NCBI GenBank assembly: GCA_016858145.1
Contig: JAEHOE010000035.1
Span: 899,507-963,506 of the forward strand
Length of the DNA stretch: 64,000 bases
Direction: 5' to 3'
Source: Edaphochlamys debaryana
Lineage: Eukaryota; Chlorophyta; Chlorophyceae; Chlamydomonadales
Shown: piece by piece, positions 1 through 11,802 of the stretch
Layout of the letters: the number at the start of each line of letters is the position of its first letter
Numbering within the stretch: position 1 is the stretch's first letter
Program-made: the position numbers and the translations under genes
Notes under the pieces: model-generated
The model's database searches: none
What the model saw: the letters and a program-made list of their open reading frames with translations, nothing else
What the model was told of the DNA's origin: nothing

Positions 1-1315
1 GCGAGACGTTGGGCGCTGCCGGAGTGCGTAGGTGGTGTGAGGCTGTGAGCAGGCCATGCTCACACCAGGGCTCATGTAAGCCTGTTCGGCCTGAGCTAGA
101 GCTTCGCCAGGGGACAGCTCTGCCCTTCCGCAACATTTCAGGAACGGTGCGCTCAGCGTTCGGGTCCGAGCTGTTTTGAGGGCTGTCTGGGAGGCGGTCT
201 GTGATGGTGTCACTCGTGAACCCGTGAACGCCTGTCTCCGAAGTCAGAGCTCCAGAGTCAGAGCTGGACCGGGACGCAGTCACACTGTCAGGGCGTCAGG
301 CCCAGCTGGGCCCAAGGAGGTCCGTCACGTACTACGGAAATCGTTGCAAGGCGTGCCAGGCCGGCCGTAAGCATGGCTGTGGTCGATGTCGGGCCTCTTG
401 ACATCGTCATAAGTGTATAAATGGAGACCGCAGAGGCGACTGGGAGCGTGAAAGCGGAGGCGAGGGGGGGGGGCGCTGGTAGGAGTTGAGTCCGCGACAG
501 GGGGGCGCGGGAACGCGGCGGCAGGGGGGAAGTTTTTGGACTTCGGGGTTCGTGCCGTTGGCGACCCAATGCCGAGGTGGCGTGCCACATAGCGCCACAC
601 GCACATCCGCTTGCGACAAACACAGTCTGCGGGTGCAACATACACGTAGAGCAAGCCCGCAAGCGCTCCGACGCCAAACATAGCGGAGCTTCCTTTAACG
701 CTTACCGAGACGCCACGCCCCAACGGCCGCCTAGTGCTCCTGTCCTGGTCACTAGCCGCCAAGCTACGTATCTCAGCTGCTCTGGTCTCAAGGGCGTCGC
801 CCAGGACCGAGGCGCAAGTTCGATCGACGCCATTCTGTGAGCCTTGGCGGTTGTTGCAGCACCTCTGGGGTCTGCAGGCCGCACTTGAGCATCTGGGGAT
901 GACGTCTGGGCTGGAGGACTCGCCGTTCAGCGGGTCGACCCAACGGGCAATTGGCCCATGGCGGAAGCACACTTGGTGGCTGCGGCTGGCGCTTGACGCG
1001 CTAATCCGGTGTGGCCCTGCTGCTGCGCAGGGTCTCCTCGGCAAGGCAGAAAGGGACGGAGACGCAGTCGCTCGCGGACCCTAGCCTGCGTGCCTCGAGG
1101 TAAGCGGCCTCGAGGAGCGTTGTCTGGGGTCCGAATCATTGCACGTTGCGTAAAGGCGCTTTCAAGGCGCTCACGCGCGCTCAGCCTGGAGCAGACGCGT
1201 CAATCGGCAGCCGGAAGGGCCCTCAAGCGCCACGCGCTTTCGCACGCAGGAAGCCCCACTGACGATAGGGACTTCCCTTGCACTTGTCGCGCAGGCTTCA
1301 TCGGCACCTAACGAA
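1..1315. other. Intergenic, no gene supported
   Basis: Short overlapping frames on both strands show no family motif, no consistent codon use and no splice-joined exons. GC-rich single-copy-looking DNA. It may hold the promoter and 5' UTR of the ORF that starts at 1316, but I see no clear element. Confidence 0.5.
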
Positions 1316-2293
1316 ATGGTTGCAGCGGCCGACGGCTCGACTTCGTCGCAGTCTGGGAAGCGGGCTTTGGGCGACGACGACACCTGGTCGGCCTGCAAGC
1401 TCCAGCGCCTCTTGCCTTCGGAGGGCACCAATGGCAACCCTGTCATGAAGCCTGCGGAGACCCCCCTGCTGGCGGGCCCTCCACCCGCCATCACCGACGG
1501 CCCCCAACTTCCGCCCTCCGCCATCGCGTCGCCCACCACCTCCCAGCCCCCGAACGCCCCTTCTCACGATGCTCACGCGACGATGACTGATGCGCCTGCG
1601 GCTGATCGCTCGGAGGCGATTCTGGAGGGCGAGCAGGCCCTCCCCAGCGTCGACAGTTCACTGCCGGTGCTGACTGCGGTAGCCTCCGGGGCTGTGCCCG
1701 CAGCACCTGAGGGCGCCGCCACTTCCACTCAATCGCCTGCGGCCCAACACAGCCACGATGCGACCACTGCGCTGACTGACGAGCCTCCTCCCCAATCCTT
1801 GGCCGCTCTTCTCAACAAGACCCTCGACTTCCCCTCGCCTTTCCGCGGCGGCCCTCCAACCCCGGCTCCTGAGCAAGGCCCTACCCTCACCGATTTCCCT
1901 CCTCGTCGCCCCACCAGCCCTGCCCAAGCCCAGGCTCTTCCACCCAGCACGCCCCCTACCGAGTCCTCCTCCCAGGCCGCCCCGCCGGCCCAAGCCAACC
2001 AGCCGAGCCCGCCCCCGAGCGCCGGTGCCGCGCTGCGGCGCAAACTCTCCCCCGAGGAGTTTCGGCAGCTTTGGGCTTGGGCAGTGCCCATCCAGCCCAT
2101 CCAGCCCACTTGCCCGGAGCAGGAGCAGGCCGCCGCCGCCCGCCTGGCCAACATCGGGCCCTACCTGCCGCCCGCCCCTGCGGCGGTGCCCGTTTCCGCG
2201 GTCCCCGGTGAAGACCTGGCGGCTGAGCTGGCGGCGTTCCTGCGCCTCTTCTACCTGGCCCAACTACTGCACCAGCAGCCTTCTCCGCAGTGA
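1316..2293 (+). CDS. Hypothetical Pro/Ala-rich protein, intronless, 325 aa
   Basis: I do not recognise this protein. It is a single open frame of 325 codons with a purine at -3 and G at +4 around the start, and strong C/G third-position bias like the real genes nearby. Residues 1 to about 235 are a disordered-looking Pro/Ala/Ser/Thr tract with many PP and AP pairs. The C-terminal 90 residues are more ordered: a segment with LWAWAVPIQPIQP, then an Ala/Leu-rich helix containing AAFLRLFYLAQLLHQ. No signal peptide or membrane span is evident. An intronless Pro-rich frame of this kind could be a host orphan gene or the gag-like part of a dead mobile element. No partner ORF is adjacent, and the function is unknown. 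Confidence 0.45.
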   Translation: MVAAADGSTSSQSGKRALGDDDTWSACKLQRLLPSEGTNGNPVMKPAETPLLAGPPPAITDGPQLPPSAIASPTTSQPPNAPSHDAHATMTDAPAADRSEAILEGEQALPSVDSSLPVLTAVASGAVPAAPEGAATSTQSPAAQHSHDATTALTDEPPPQSLAALLNKTLDFPSPFRGGPPTPAPEQGPTLTDFPPRRPTSPAQAQALPPSTPPTESSSQAAPPAQANQPSPPPSAGAALRRKLSPEEFRQLWAWAVPIQPIQPTCPEQEQAAAARLANIGPYLPPAPAAVPVSAVPGEDLAAELAAFLRLFYLAQLLHQQPSPQ

Positions 2294-4925
2294 AGCTTCA
2301 AGTGAGGTCGGGGATTTGTTAGAAGGCTTTGCGGACGGTGCTGTTATTCTTGGTGGGTCTGTTCGGCGGTGCGTGCGCTGGGGCCAGCTCGGGCCGGGGC
2401 GTGTGCTGGCCGGGCCTGGAGGCTACGTCTGGCGGTGTCGAGGCATTGAAAGAGTTGTCGGCAAGGGCAACTGCTGCGTGCTGCCTAGGAGTATATGCCC
2501 TAGTACATGCGTCTGAGCTGACCAGATCCACGATGCGGGGGCCGTCCAGGAAGCAGATGGTTAGTTGCACTGCGCCCCTCGTGAGGTTGGGGTCCCGATA
2601 CTGCGTGTTGTGGAGGCCCTGACGCAGCAACCAGAGGCACCGTGCGCAGAACCGGTGGGGGCTGGGGTGTATCCTCTTCGTCAGCGCAGCCGGCCTGGCT
2701 TATCTGCTGATCATTTGGTCTGACTGATGTGCGATGTGGCGTTATTCTGGCCGGAGCTGGGGCGTGGAGCACACAGCCCTTCGGTGCTCCCCTCCCGCCT
2801 GAGCTGAGTCACAGGCTTGCAGCGCCTGTCCTGTCCTGGCGCCAGAGGCTTGAAGCGTTGGCTCATGGGTTATTTTTCCCGCACGTTGGGTGGCTGCGCT
2901 GGATCGGCTTGTAGGCAATTTGGCTTGGTAGGAATTGTTTGGGAGGCTGAGCGACGGGTGGCATGGGCGACGTAAGTCGGCGGAAGAGGTGTGGAGCAGT
3001 TGAGAGACCCTAGAGACATTGCCGTCTGGTGGTTTGTGGTTTGGGCCCAGGGACACGGCCCCAGACAAGATGCAGTGGGGTACCCCAGGACAACATCCTG
3101 TCTGGGGGAGGGGCGTGATCAGCCCAGCCCTTCCCGAGATGGACATTCCGCTCTGCGTGTCTCTTTGGTCACCGTAAAAGCAGTGGCCTGGTTCCGCGCT
3201 CCAACAATATGGGAGCTTGGGTGGCCGGTTGTGGGTGGCCAGAGGCGCAGCTCTGGGACATCTGCTCGCACCTTTCTTGGTGTCGCCCACAGTTGGTGTT
3301 TAGGGAGTACCCGTTGGTGTGGGTGTGTGCACGTTGGGCGCTGTGGCCTGGGGCGGTGCCAGTGAGCTGCGTCTGCTGCCCTCACGTGTGGGGCGCAGCT
3401 GCCGTCCTGCCGTGAGGAGCTCACGCCCAGCAGGGGTGCGGCTGCACTGCGCCTAGGTGGAGCACAGGGTTGTTCAAGCAGAGCCTTGAGACCCGCACGT
3501 GTGGCTGGGCGATGGGCGCGTGCTGGTGTCAGTGTCCAGGTCGTGGAGTTGCGGCCCTTCGCTGGAGATGGCAGCCACCCAGGGGGCCGGAAGGTGCGGG
3601 ACTGCCGGGAGGGTGTGACGCGGCGTTGCGAGGGCATTGCGTCGTGAGCCCGAGGAGCAGTGGCGGCCCGCGCTGTGATCTGCGGTTGAGCCCGGGGGGC
3701 CAGGGGCACGTCTGGTGCGTTGCAGGTGCGGCCCCTGGGCCTGGGGGCTTGGAGGCTGGTTCGCCGTGGTGCGCGCGTACCGGACGCCGATTGCTGATAC
3801 GCGTCACTCGTTTGAGGCGTGCGTTGGCCCAGGTGCCGAGGGTCAAGTGCTGTCGGAGGCTGTGACAGTGGAAGCGTGCACGTGGATTGGGATTGCGTGA
3901 CTCCCCCTTCGGCCCCGGCGAGCACAACGCGCCTTCACTACTGACTCTTCGACACGGCCGCCCGTGTAGCTCATGGATGCATTTGTAACAACACCTCACG
4001 ACCTCAGCACCATAGCAACGCGGCACCGTGCCCTGCAGCGGCGTGCACTCCGGGGTTGACCTTTTGTGCCGCACAGGCGCATGCAAACCTGTTCGCATCC
4101 TGCACCTAGCCACCTACCCGCAACGACGGGCCCACCGTCTGGCTCCGTAAATGTGCCGCTGCAGGGTCTACCCCAACACCGCATTGGCCTATGCGGTCCC
4201 TGTTGCAGCCCACAACCGTACATTCGCCAGCCCTCTCCAGTAGCCTTCCATCCTCCCATGCTCCCCAGCGTCATACGCACCCCGAACGCCCAAGCAACCA
4301 CTGATGCAAGGTCATGAACTTGGCCCTAGCGCCCTCGGCCGATGTGATGCATGCGTCCGTCTCCGCGCATACTCCCCGCACTGCAGCGCCTTCATCATCA
4401 GACCAGCGCGCCTGCCGTACGCATCCCACACCGCGCCTACGCATACTGACAAGGACCTTCCCCATCCACCCTTCAGCCCCCCGGAACCGTTTTGTCTGGG
4501 GCCGTGTCCATGCCCACAACCCCAATCCGCCGAACATAGCGGGGGCTGATTCTGCAAAGCAACAGGCTCTCAAGCGCAGCAGTCATAGGCTATACCAAGC
4601 AACGCCGCTCCGTACGCTGCCCCCATGCCGACGCCGCCGTCGCTCAGCCCGCCGCGCTCTCGCCTCGGGGCGCACTCCCCCCTCCGCCGCCGCCCGGAGG
4701 CAGCTTCGCGCTTCCCCCTCGGTGGCGCCCGCCCGCCTTGCCTCCGCGACCCTGGCCCGTGTCCCGCCCCGAGCCCTGGCCGCCACCACCACCTCCAGGC
4801 TGCCCCCCGGGTTGAGCGCTGGCGGCCCGCAGAGCCTGACCGCGGCGGCTCAGCCCAAAGAGCTCCCGACGCCTGCGCACGCAATGCCCAGCTCCGCACC
4901 AACACCCGCGCCCGGCACCCCGGAA
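2294..4925. other. Intergenic, no gene supported
   Basis: About 2.6 kb with only shadow-type frames. The longest (minus strand, 3119-3925, and plus strand, 4314-4967) have biased but structureless composition, no recognisable domain and no supporting splice pattern. Confidence 0.45.
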
Positions 4926-5045
4926 GCCCTACTTCCCCCGCAGCTTGGTGCCCCGGCTGGACCCTAACTCCTCGCCCGCCCCCGAGCTCGGCTGCGCAGC
5001 GGCGGCCTGCTGCTCCTCAACCCACGCCAGGACCTCCGGCTTCGG
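4926..5045 (-). pseudogene. 3' fragment of F-box-like/ankyrin family gene (copy D)
   Basis: The minus strand encodes a tail with PEVLAWVEEQQAAAAQ followed by GAGEELGSSRGTKLRGK and a stop. It matches the tail encoded at 43680-43779 (TWIEEQQAAAAQASRGAGEA, then SGSGQGTKLQGE and a stop) at both protein and DNA level. The remaining exons of such a gene are not recognisable further upstream on the minus strand, so this is most likely a decayed or transposed 3' end. It lies about 26 kb from the tandem copies at 31-36 kb and in the opposite orientation. The DNA match was read directly; the family assignment follows from the copy at 43.4 kb, which also carries the family's preceding exon. Confidence 0.6.
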
Positions 5046-5508
5046 CAGAGGCGAGGGCGCCGCGCCTCCTGGGGGTCGTGCGCAGCCGGCGCTGGCTCGC
5101 GCGGCTGACGCGGGCGATGCGACGGCGCTCGGGGCTGAGCAAGCCCGCCCGGTGAGCTGCGGAACAGCAGATCGCAACAAGGGACGCAAAGCAAGGAAAG
5201 CGGCGGACGCAAGGGGAGCACGCTGTTTTGTAACCTCTTGCTGCCCCCTCACGACTTCAGGTCGTCTCTCCTGCTGCCGCGTGGATGGAAGGGGGATCAC
5301 TCGCAGCAGATGGGGCGGGGGCGCCGTAACGTCGGGTCGAGTATGAGCGAGGGATGATGTGGGTCGAGCGGTGCGGGCACGGCCGTCGCGTCTGCCTCTG
5401 CCGTGGGCCTCTGCAGCGCCGGGTCACGCTTAGGTTGCTTGTGCAGTAGTGCACTTGGTCCCTACGCTGCGCATCTTACTCCCAGACCCGCGAATCCCGC
5501 AGGGGCCC

Positions 5509-7961
5509 ATGCTCAGGAAACACGAGCCCCTGACAGACAGGGACCTGCACAAGCACCCCAACTTTGCTGCTGCCGCTGCCGCCGCCGCCAAGGGGCGGTA
5601 CGAGGACATGCGGCGGGTAGGCGGAGGGGGCTGCAGTTGTGGGCAAGTCACATCACGGAGTGGCGGGTTGCGAGCCGGTGCTGATTGATTGCGTACGTAC
5701 TCCGCCCTGCTGTCGGTGTGCTCATCTCACTGCATCCCACACCAGCCCGGGTGCCCTGACCTCGTCCTTTTGCTTTCCTCTACAACAAGGTGCTGCAAGA
5801 GGCGGGGCACGAGGATGACCCGCTGGCGGAGGCCACGCAAGGCGTCAAGACAGAAATGGCCAAGGCGGTGGAGGAGGACCAGACCACGCGGGCGATGTCC
5901 GAAATGCTGCGCACTATGATGCGCCAGGTAGGGTTCCCGGGAGGAGCGTCACCGGTATTTGTGCTTGTGCAGCTTGCGGGAAAAGCCGGGTACGCGAAGA
6001 TCTTGCCGTAGTACCGTGTGATTTCAGTAGTACCCGAGGTGAAGGGGAACACGGAGATGCAAGTGCATTATGGGTGTGTCCACCGACCGGACGTCCTTCA
6101 TCAAACCGAAGCGCTGGCAGTGTCCTGCCGTGCCGGCAGTTGCCGTAGTTCCGCGGGCCAGGCCGAGTGCTTTGCCCCCCCCTGAGGAAGCCGCTCTGAA
6201 CTTGTGCCAACGCCCGGCCATCCCCCAAACCGCAGATCGCCCGCGCGCCACCTGCACTACTTCAGATGTCGCATCTGGTGAATCGCCTGTACGGCGACAT
6301 GCCTGCAGGCCTGGAGGACAAGATCAGCAGGGCTCTTGCTGCGCGGTTCGCCTTGGCTGATACCTTGCTCAAGGTGGCCGAGGCGCTGCAGGAGGCGCAA
6401 ATCACCTCGCACGCCTGCCAGACGCAGTGCTTGGAGCTCGTGCAAGCGTGGAACGGCCAGGTGGTTTGCCCGGGCGGCAGAGTAGGCATTTATCCCAGGC
6501 CGCTGAGCGTATGGAACCCTGCGGAACCCAGCAGCCTAGATCCCACTCCCTCCAACTAACCCGAGGACTTTTCTCATGAACGCGGGCCCCAGCCGGGCTG
6601 GGCTGGTTTGTAGGCCTTGACGCTCCGCTCTGGCCTTCGAGGCAGGCCCCGTGATGCTGCCTCGCCCCTGCCGCCCTGTACTGCAGGCCAAGGCGCAACA
6701 CCCTGTCCACCCCGCCGCCGCCGCGGGCGAGGGTGGCGAGGCGCACGAGGACGTGGCGGCCGGGGCGCCGGGCGATGAGGAGGAGCAAGTGGAGGCCGAG
6801 GTGCAAATAGTGCGTTGGCATGTGGGCACCTGCCGCCGTCGCGGCAACAGACAAGGACGGGACCTTTGTAATCCTCCCTCCGCGTCCCTGCCCACCTCCC
6901 CCAGGCGCATCCGGTCGCGCGGCGCTCCAGCTCCGGCTCCTGCACCATCGCATTTCAGGTGAGGGCGCTGGGGCCGTTCGTTTATTTAGGGCCCCCACGT
7001 CTAAGCTGGGCGGGAGTCGGTCAGCCACCAGCACAGTAGGGAATGTGGGTTCCAGTGCTGCACGGTTGGGTGCATCGGGCTCGTAAGGCGCAGTCCAGAT
7101 TCATGGCATACCAAAGTTGCCTCCCTCCCGCCTACCACCGCAACCCTCCTCACGTACGTACGCTTCACCTCGCCCAGCCGCAGGAGGAGGGCACGGTGGA
7201 GAACACGGCTGAGGAGGTGATCTCCGACGAGGAGCCTGCCCAGGTGAGGCACACATGGACGCCGGCCTCCTTGGGGATACATGGGTCAGACCTAGGGGAG
7301 CAGCGCTGCGGGCGGTGCACCCCCATGGCGCGGCCCTGCAAAAGGACCCCTGCCACCCTCTGCTACCAGTATGACTGACATCATTCACTCATCGCCACCC
7401 TTCCCTTACCTGTGCCTCTCGCTTCCGCAGCTGCAGGAGGAGGACACGGAGGCGGGCACGCCGGAGGCGGAGGCGGAGATGGGCCGCGTGCCAGGCTGCC
7501 AGCAGGGGCGGTCTGCCTGGACACGGCCAGCGTGAGCGGGTCGACTCTCTCCCTGCGCGTAGAGCTGGTGGAGAAGGTGAGCCGGCACCCTTGCTACAGC
7601 ACCTGCCAGTGTGCCTGCGCGCCGTCGCTGGCCTCCTGCTCACTCCGTAGTTCGAACCGTTTTGCAGATGTTCAAGGAGCCCAAGGCCGGCATGGGCATC
7701 ACCATCTTCGCCACGCCGCCCGCGGAGGGGGGCAAGGGCATGCCGGCGCCCGTGCCCGTGCCGTTCGAGCTGACTCTCAAGAAGAGCGGCAAGGGTCAGT
7801 GGCACGTCACCGGGGTGACGGCCCTCTGCAAGGCTGTGCGCCGCGAGCCCGCGGGGACCGTGGAGGCGGGGGGAAAGAAGAAGAAGGCGGTCGACATCAG
7901 CGGGGCGTACAGCGTTTGGCGCGACACGAACGGTGGCCTCCACCTCATCAAGGCACCGTAA
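5509..7961 (+). CDS. Hypothetical acidic protein, eight exons, about 342 aa
   Basis: I do not recognise this family. Eight exons can be joined, all in phase 0: 5509-5616, 5790-5927, 6266-6460, 6687-6809, 6905-6958, 7184-7243, 7431-7487 and 7668-7961. The first exon follows a CAG acceptor at 5502, so a 5' non-coding or coding exon may precede the ATG at 5509. The N-terminal half is mainly helical and charged, with MLRKHEPLTDRDLHKHPNF, an octa-alanine run, then the exon starting VLQEAGHEDDPLAEATQG and the exon starting MSHLVNRLYGDMPAGLEDK. The middle is acidic and disordered (DEEEQVEAEVQ, EEVISDEEPAQ). The C-terminal 97 residues look like a compact beta-rich domain (GITIFATPPA, FELTLKKSGKGQWHVTGVT, ISGAYSVWRDTNGGLHLIKAP around a KKKK patch). 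The donor GTGCCA at 7488 is weak; reading on instead breaks the frame before the last exon. Confidence 0.6.
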
Positions 7962-8988
7962 GACGTGGGCACGGGGCGTGCCGAGGACGGGGGCGTGCAG
8001 AGGACGGGGGCGAGCAGGACGTGCCGCATTTGGGGGGGATGAAGTTTGGAGCCCTGTTGAGGTGCTATGCTCGGGCTCTTTGCATGGCCTCTCCTTCCCG
8101 TCGCTCCTCCTTGCTCCCACCCTAGCCTGCGGCTGCCTGCCACGTCGCCTGACCGGTTGTCTTCCTTCCTGCAACCCCCAGGCCGGTCCGCGATCGTTGC
8201 GCGTCGTACTGTGAAGCCGGAGCCTGCGTGGGAGCGCAGCGGGTCGGCAGCGCCACTGCAGCGAGCGGTGCCGGGGCTGGACGGGGCTGATCTGATGGGG
8301 GAGCCAGGGGAGAGGCTCCTGTAGCAGCGTGGATATGGTGACTGGGGGGAGATGCGGCGATGGCGTAGGGTATACTGGCTGGGCCATTAGAGTAGTGAGG
8401 AACAGGGGCGGGTACTCATGGGAAAGGATTCAGTTTTGAACTGCAGGTGGAGCATGCGGCGGCCCGGGCACCTGAGCGGCAGTTGGCGCTGAGGCTAATG
8501 CTGGGACGGGGCTGAGGTGATGTGGCCAGTGCCCCAGTGGAGAGGCCCATGTATGCACTCCGTGTTGGCGGCAATAGCTAGTAACTAGCGGTGGCGTCTT
8601 GCGTGGCCTGGGTGGATTGCAGCAGGCCTAGGGCTCGGTAGTGAGCCCTGATGTACAATCTGTACGGAAGCATTACGGTATATCAAGGGAGTCGAACCAC
8701 AGTAAGAAAGTCGGAGAGGGTTAAGGCAGGTGGTGCTGCGTGGCCGTGCTGGGCTCGCCAGGCTGCAAGGGCTGCTGGCCCGAAACTTTCGGCGAAAGGG
8801 GGCGCACCACAGCAGGGCATGGCGTGCGCTCGGTGGCAGGGGTGCTCGGTGGATCCATATGTAGCAAGGTTCTCGACTGCTCCCAGGCCCTCAGATCACG
8901 ACCACGTGAACCGGACTTTGCACGCCCGTGTCTGCCCCAACCTCCATAGTCCCGCTCCCCTTCCTCTCCCCCACCCCCACTCGCCCCC
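7962..8988. other. Convergent intergenic region (3' ends)
   Basis: About 1 kb between the stop at 7961 and the stop of the minus-strand nucleoside hydrolase at 8989. It should contain both 3' UTRs. I see no coding exon and no TGTAA polyadenylation signal on the appropriate strands. Confidence 0.5.
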
Positions 8989-11802
8989 CTACACCCTGAG
9001 CGCCTCCAGCACGAATGCGTAGAAGGCCTCGGCCTCCACCCGCCACACCACAGACACATTGCGGGGAGGCGTGCCGCCGCGGAGGACCGCAGCGGAGCAG
9101 GCGCCGCCCCGGCCGCTGCCGCCCTCGGCCCCCTCCTCGGGGCGGCACGTGCCCGCGTCCTCGTCAGCGTCATCGGCCAGAGCCGTGCGGCCCTGGGGCG
9201 GGGGAATGGGTGGAGGGTCAGGAAGGTCCTCCCACCGGAATGCGTTCAGCAGCAGATAGCGGGAGCAGGGTGCGCGCAGATGAGCTCAAGGCCCCTACCA
9301 AGACACGTCCAACACCGCTTGCCTTCCCCCCCGGCCCCACCTGGCTGCGCCCCTCCGTCACCGCGTACGTCTCCACCGTCTCCTCCACCTCGCACAGCCC
9401 CGGCCGCAGCACGCAGGCGGCCGTGAGGGTGTCCCAGGCGTAGTACGGCTCATGTGGGCGCTCGTACACCCAGCTGATCACCCTGAGCAGCAAGGGAGGG
9501 GCAGTAGTTGGCGTCAGGCCGTCATGGGGGCCTTCCCGGTCCTTGGCCCCCCCTCCCCCTCACTTGGACCATATGATTCCCGCCAGCACCGAGTAACGGC
9601 TGTCGGACTGGGGGCCGAACCTGGGTGGGAGGGTGGGGGGTGCTGTCTGTCATGGGACCAGGAAGCGGCCGTGGAGTGTGGACGCCAGGGGAGTGTGGAC
9701 TCCTGGGCTGAGACACGTGTGACCTGCCCTCAACACCCTATCCGTGACCCCTCTCCCAGCCCCCGGCCACTCCCACCTGTAGACCAGGTCGGGCGTCACG
9801 GGCACTGCGTTGGTTGCGTCCAGGGGCACCAGCACCAGCGGCACACGCGAGCGCCACACGGCACCCACGGCCTCGGGGTCCCTGGGGGGGAATGGGCAGG
9901 CGATGGTGGTTGGCCTGCAGCCCGCGATGCCCTGCAACGGGTCCTGCTGCCCCGGGGTAGCTCCCCGCCCGCCCCCCGCCTCCCCACCAGTACGCGTTCC
10001 ACTCTGCGGTGCCGTCGTGCCCCGGGGCCACCACGTTGCCGTGCGCCCGCAGCGCCCCGCCCATCCAATAGATCTGGGGGCGGGGGAAGAGGGCAAAGGG
10101 GGCAAAGGAGGGTAAGGAAGGGACACGGCTTGGGGTTGAAGTGGGTTGAGGCCCGTTGAGGCCCGTTCCATGAGTGGGAGAGTGGCAGGGCACTCTCCAT
10201 CAGCTCCGGCCTTTCCTCGTGCCGCCGCGTTCCTCCAGCGCTGAGGCCACGGCAGCCCCCTTGCTGCGCCCTCGAGCTCACCGCAGTACAGCCCCGACCC
10301 ACATCAATCTGGTCCGACCCACATCAATCCTCTCCGACCCACATCAGCCCTTCCCAACCCACATCACCCGCCCCCCTCCACCCCCTGCCACCCCCCACCT
10401 TCTTGATCTTGCTGGCCGCCGCCTCCCCGTACCGCGTCAGCACGTGCGCTACGTTGGACAGCGGCCCCGTGGACACCAGGGTCACGGGCTCGGGCTGGGC
10501 CAGGAGCAGCTCGGCCAGGAAGTCCTCGCCCGGGGTCTGAAGAGGGTCGAGGTCAGGAGGTACGGGTGTAGACGGGGAAGCTGGGATGAGGACGACTGGG
10601 CCGTGCCTCGTCCATAACGGTACCCAGCCTGCGAGCTAGCCTGCCCTCAAAACCCTCATCCCGACCTAAGCTGCGGCCTGCTGTCCCCGCCTTCGCCCAC
10701 TGCGGCTACTGTGCACTTCCGATTCCACTACGTCCACCCCGCTGCTCCGCACTTCCACTCTTTCACCGCTTGCTCGGTCCTGAGCCACTGAGCTCCTCGC
10801 CCTACCCCACCATGCTGCTCCCCCTCTTCCACCCCCACCTTGACCCGTTGCGGCTCCAGCTCCTCGGGCCGCATGCCGTTGATCAGCGGCTGCACGTCCA
10901 CACTGAGGTTGGTGGATGGGGGGTAAGGGGCGGGTGGAGAAGGGTACAACGGGGCAGGGGCACATGTCATCTACATCGCGCAGGGTTGAGCCACCCTCAG
11001 CTGTTATAGGCCAGCCCCACTTGCCACCGCACACGTACGGCAGTACGGCACTCGCCTGAGCGGGCTCCAGCGCCAGAGCTCAGGGAAGGGGTTGGCCCCC
11101 TGCAGCGAGGAGGCCGCCACGGGCACGTCCCGGAAGCCCAGCGTGTACAGGATCTTGAGCGTGGTATTGACCGCCAGCTGCGGGTCGTGAGGTTGGGGTT
11201 TGGGGTGTGTGAGGTGCGGGTTGAGGGCATTCAGGGTTGGGGCTACCCATCAGCTTGGTTGGGGGTTGGTGGGTGGTATCAGATGGGGTGTTGGTGTACG
11301 CTGGCCTGGAGCCGGGACCCAGGAGCCATCGCACCCCCCAACCCAATGTTCGATACGGACCCCAAACATGACTCTTCCGAGGCCCCAACCCACATCGATC
11401 TTGCAGTCCGCGTCCAGGATGGTGATGCCCAGCAGCTTGACGTCCGCGGGGCGGGACAGCAGCAGCAGGAGGGTCACGAAGTCATCGATGCCTGGGGCAG
11501 AAGGGAGATATCGGTGGGCTTGGTAGGGTTTGGTCAGGTAATGGAGAGCCGGGGGCAGAGCGTGCAAACTCAGCTCGGTAGAGCCCTTCTGGGCGAGGCA
11601 GGGCAGGGGGTCGGGGCCCCGCGCAGGGGCAGGGGCCGTGGGTCTCGGGATGTCGTGGGGTTCGAAGCGTGGTGCACCGCTGCTCACCTCCGTCATGGTC
11701 GAATATAATCTTTAAGGGCTCCGCTTCTGCTCTGGCAATCCAGTCCATCGAGAACATCAGAGCTGCCACGAACGCGATGGCGCGGTATCGAACGGTCGCC
11801 AT
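8989..11802 (-). CDS. Secreted inosine/uridine-preferring nucleoside hydrolase, ten exons, 376 aa
   Basis: Nucleoside hydrolases split the N-glycosidic bond of ribonucleosides to free base plus ribose, feeding base salvage. The exons on the minus strand are 11802-11688, 11491-11394, 11177-11056, 10902-10839, 10536-10399, 10073-9988, 9881-9777, 9620-9564, 9482-9341 and 9192-8989; all phases agree and total 377 codons. Residues 1 to about 27 form a signal peptide (AIAFVAALMFSM core). The catalytic Asp cluster reads FDHDGGIDDFVTL (Asp35, Asp37, Asp41, Asp42), matching the family DTDPGxDDA signature that binds Ca2+ and ribose. Further family blocks are VSTGPLSNVAHVL, IYWMGGAL and the EWNAYWDPEAV motif in the correct order. 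The C-terminus carries a Gly/Glu-rich insert (DEDAGTCRPEEG). The signal peptide suggests an extracellular or vacuolar enzyme that scavenges purines. Intron 3 has a GC donor (CAG|GCGAGT). A 20-bp minisatellite sits in intron 4. Confidence 0.9.
10294..10369. repeat. About 20-bp minisatellite, four copies, in a nucleoside hydrolase intron
   Basis: The unit CCGACCCACATCA recurs four times at spacings of 19 to 21 nt, the last copy reading CCAACCC. It lies wholly within intron 4 of the nucleoside hydrolase gene. A related CCAACCCACATC string occurs at the intron 2 donor near 11387. Confidence 0.75.

Noticed and set aside
3119..3925. 268-codon minus-strand frame
   Set aside because: No domain, no splice partners and composition typical of random GC-rich DNA.
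7488..7667. Frameshift in the 5.5-8 kb gene
   Set aside because: Reading exon 7 through to the GTGAGC donor near 7577 breaks the frame, but using the GTGCCA donor at 7488 keeps every exon in phase 0, so no mutation is needed.
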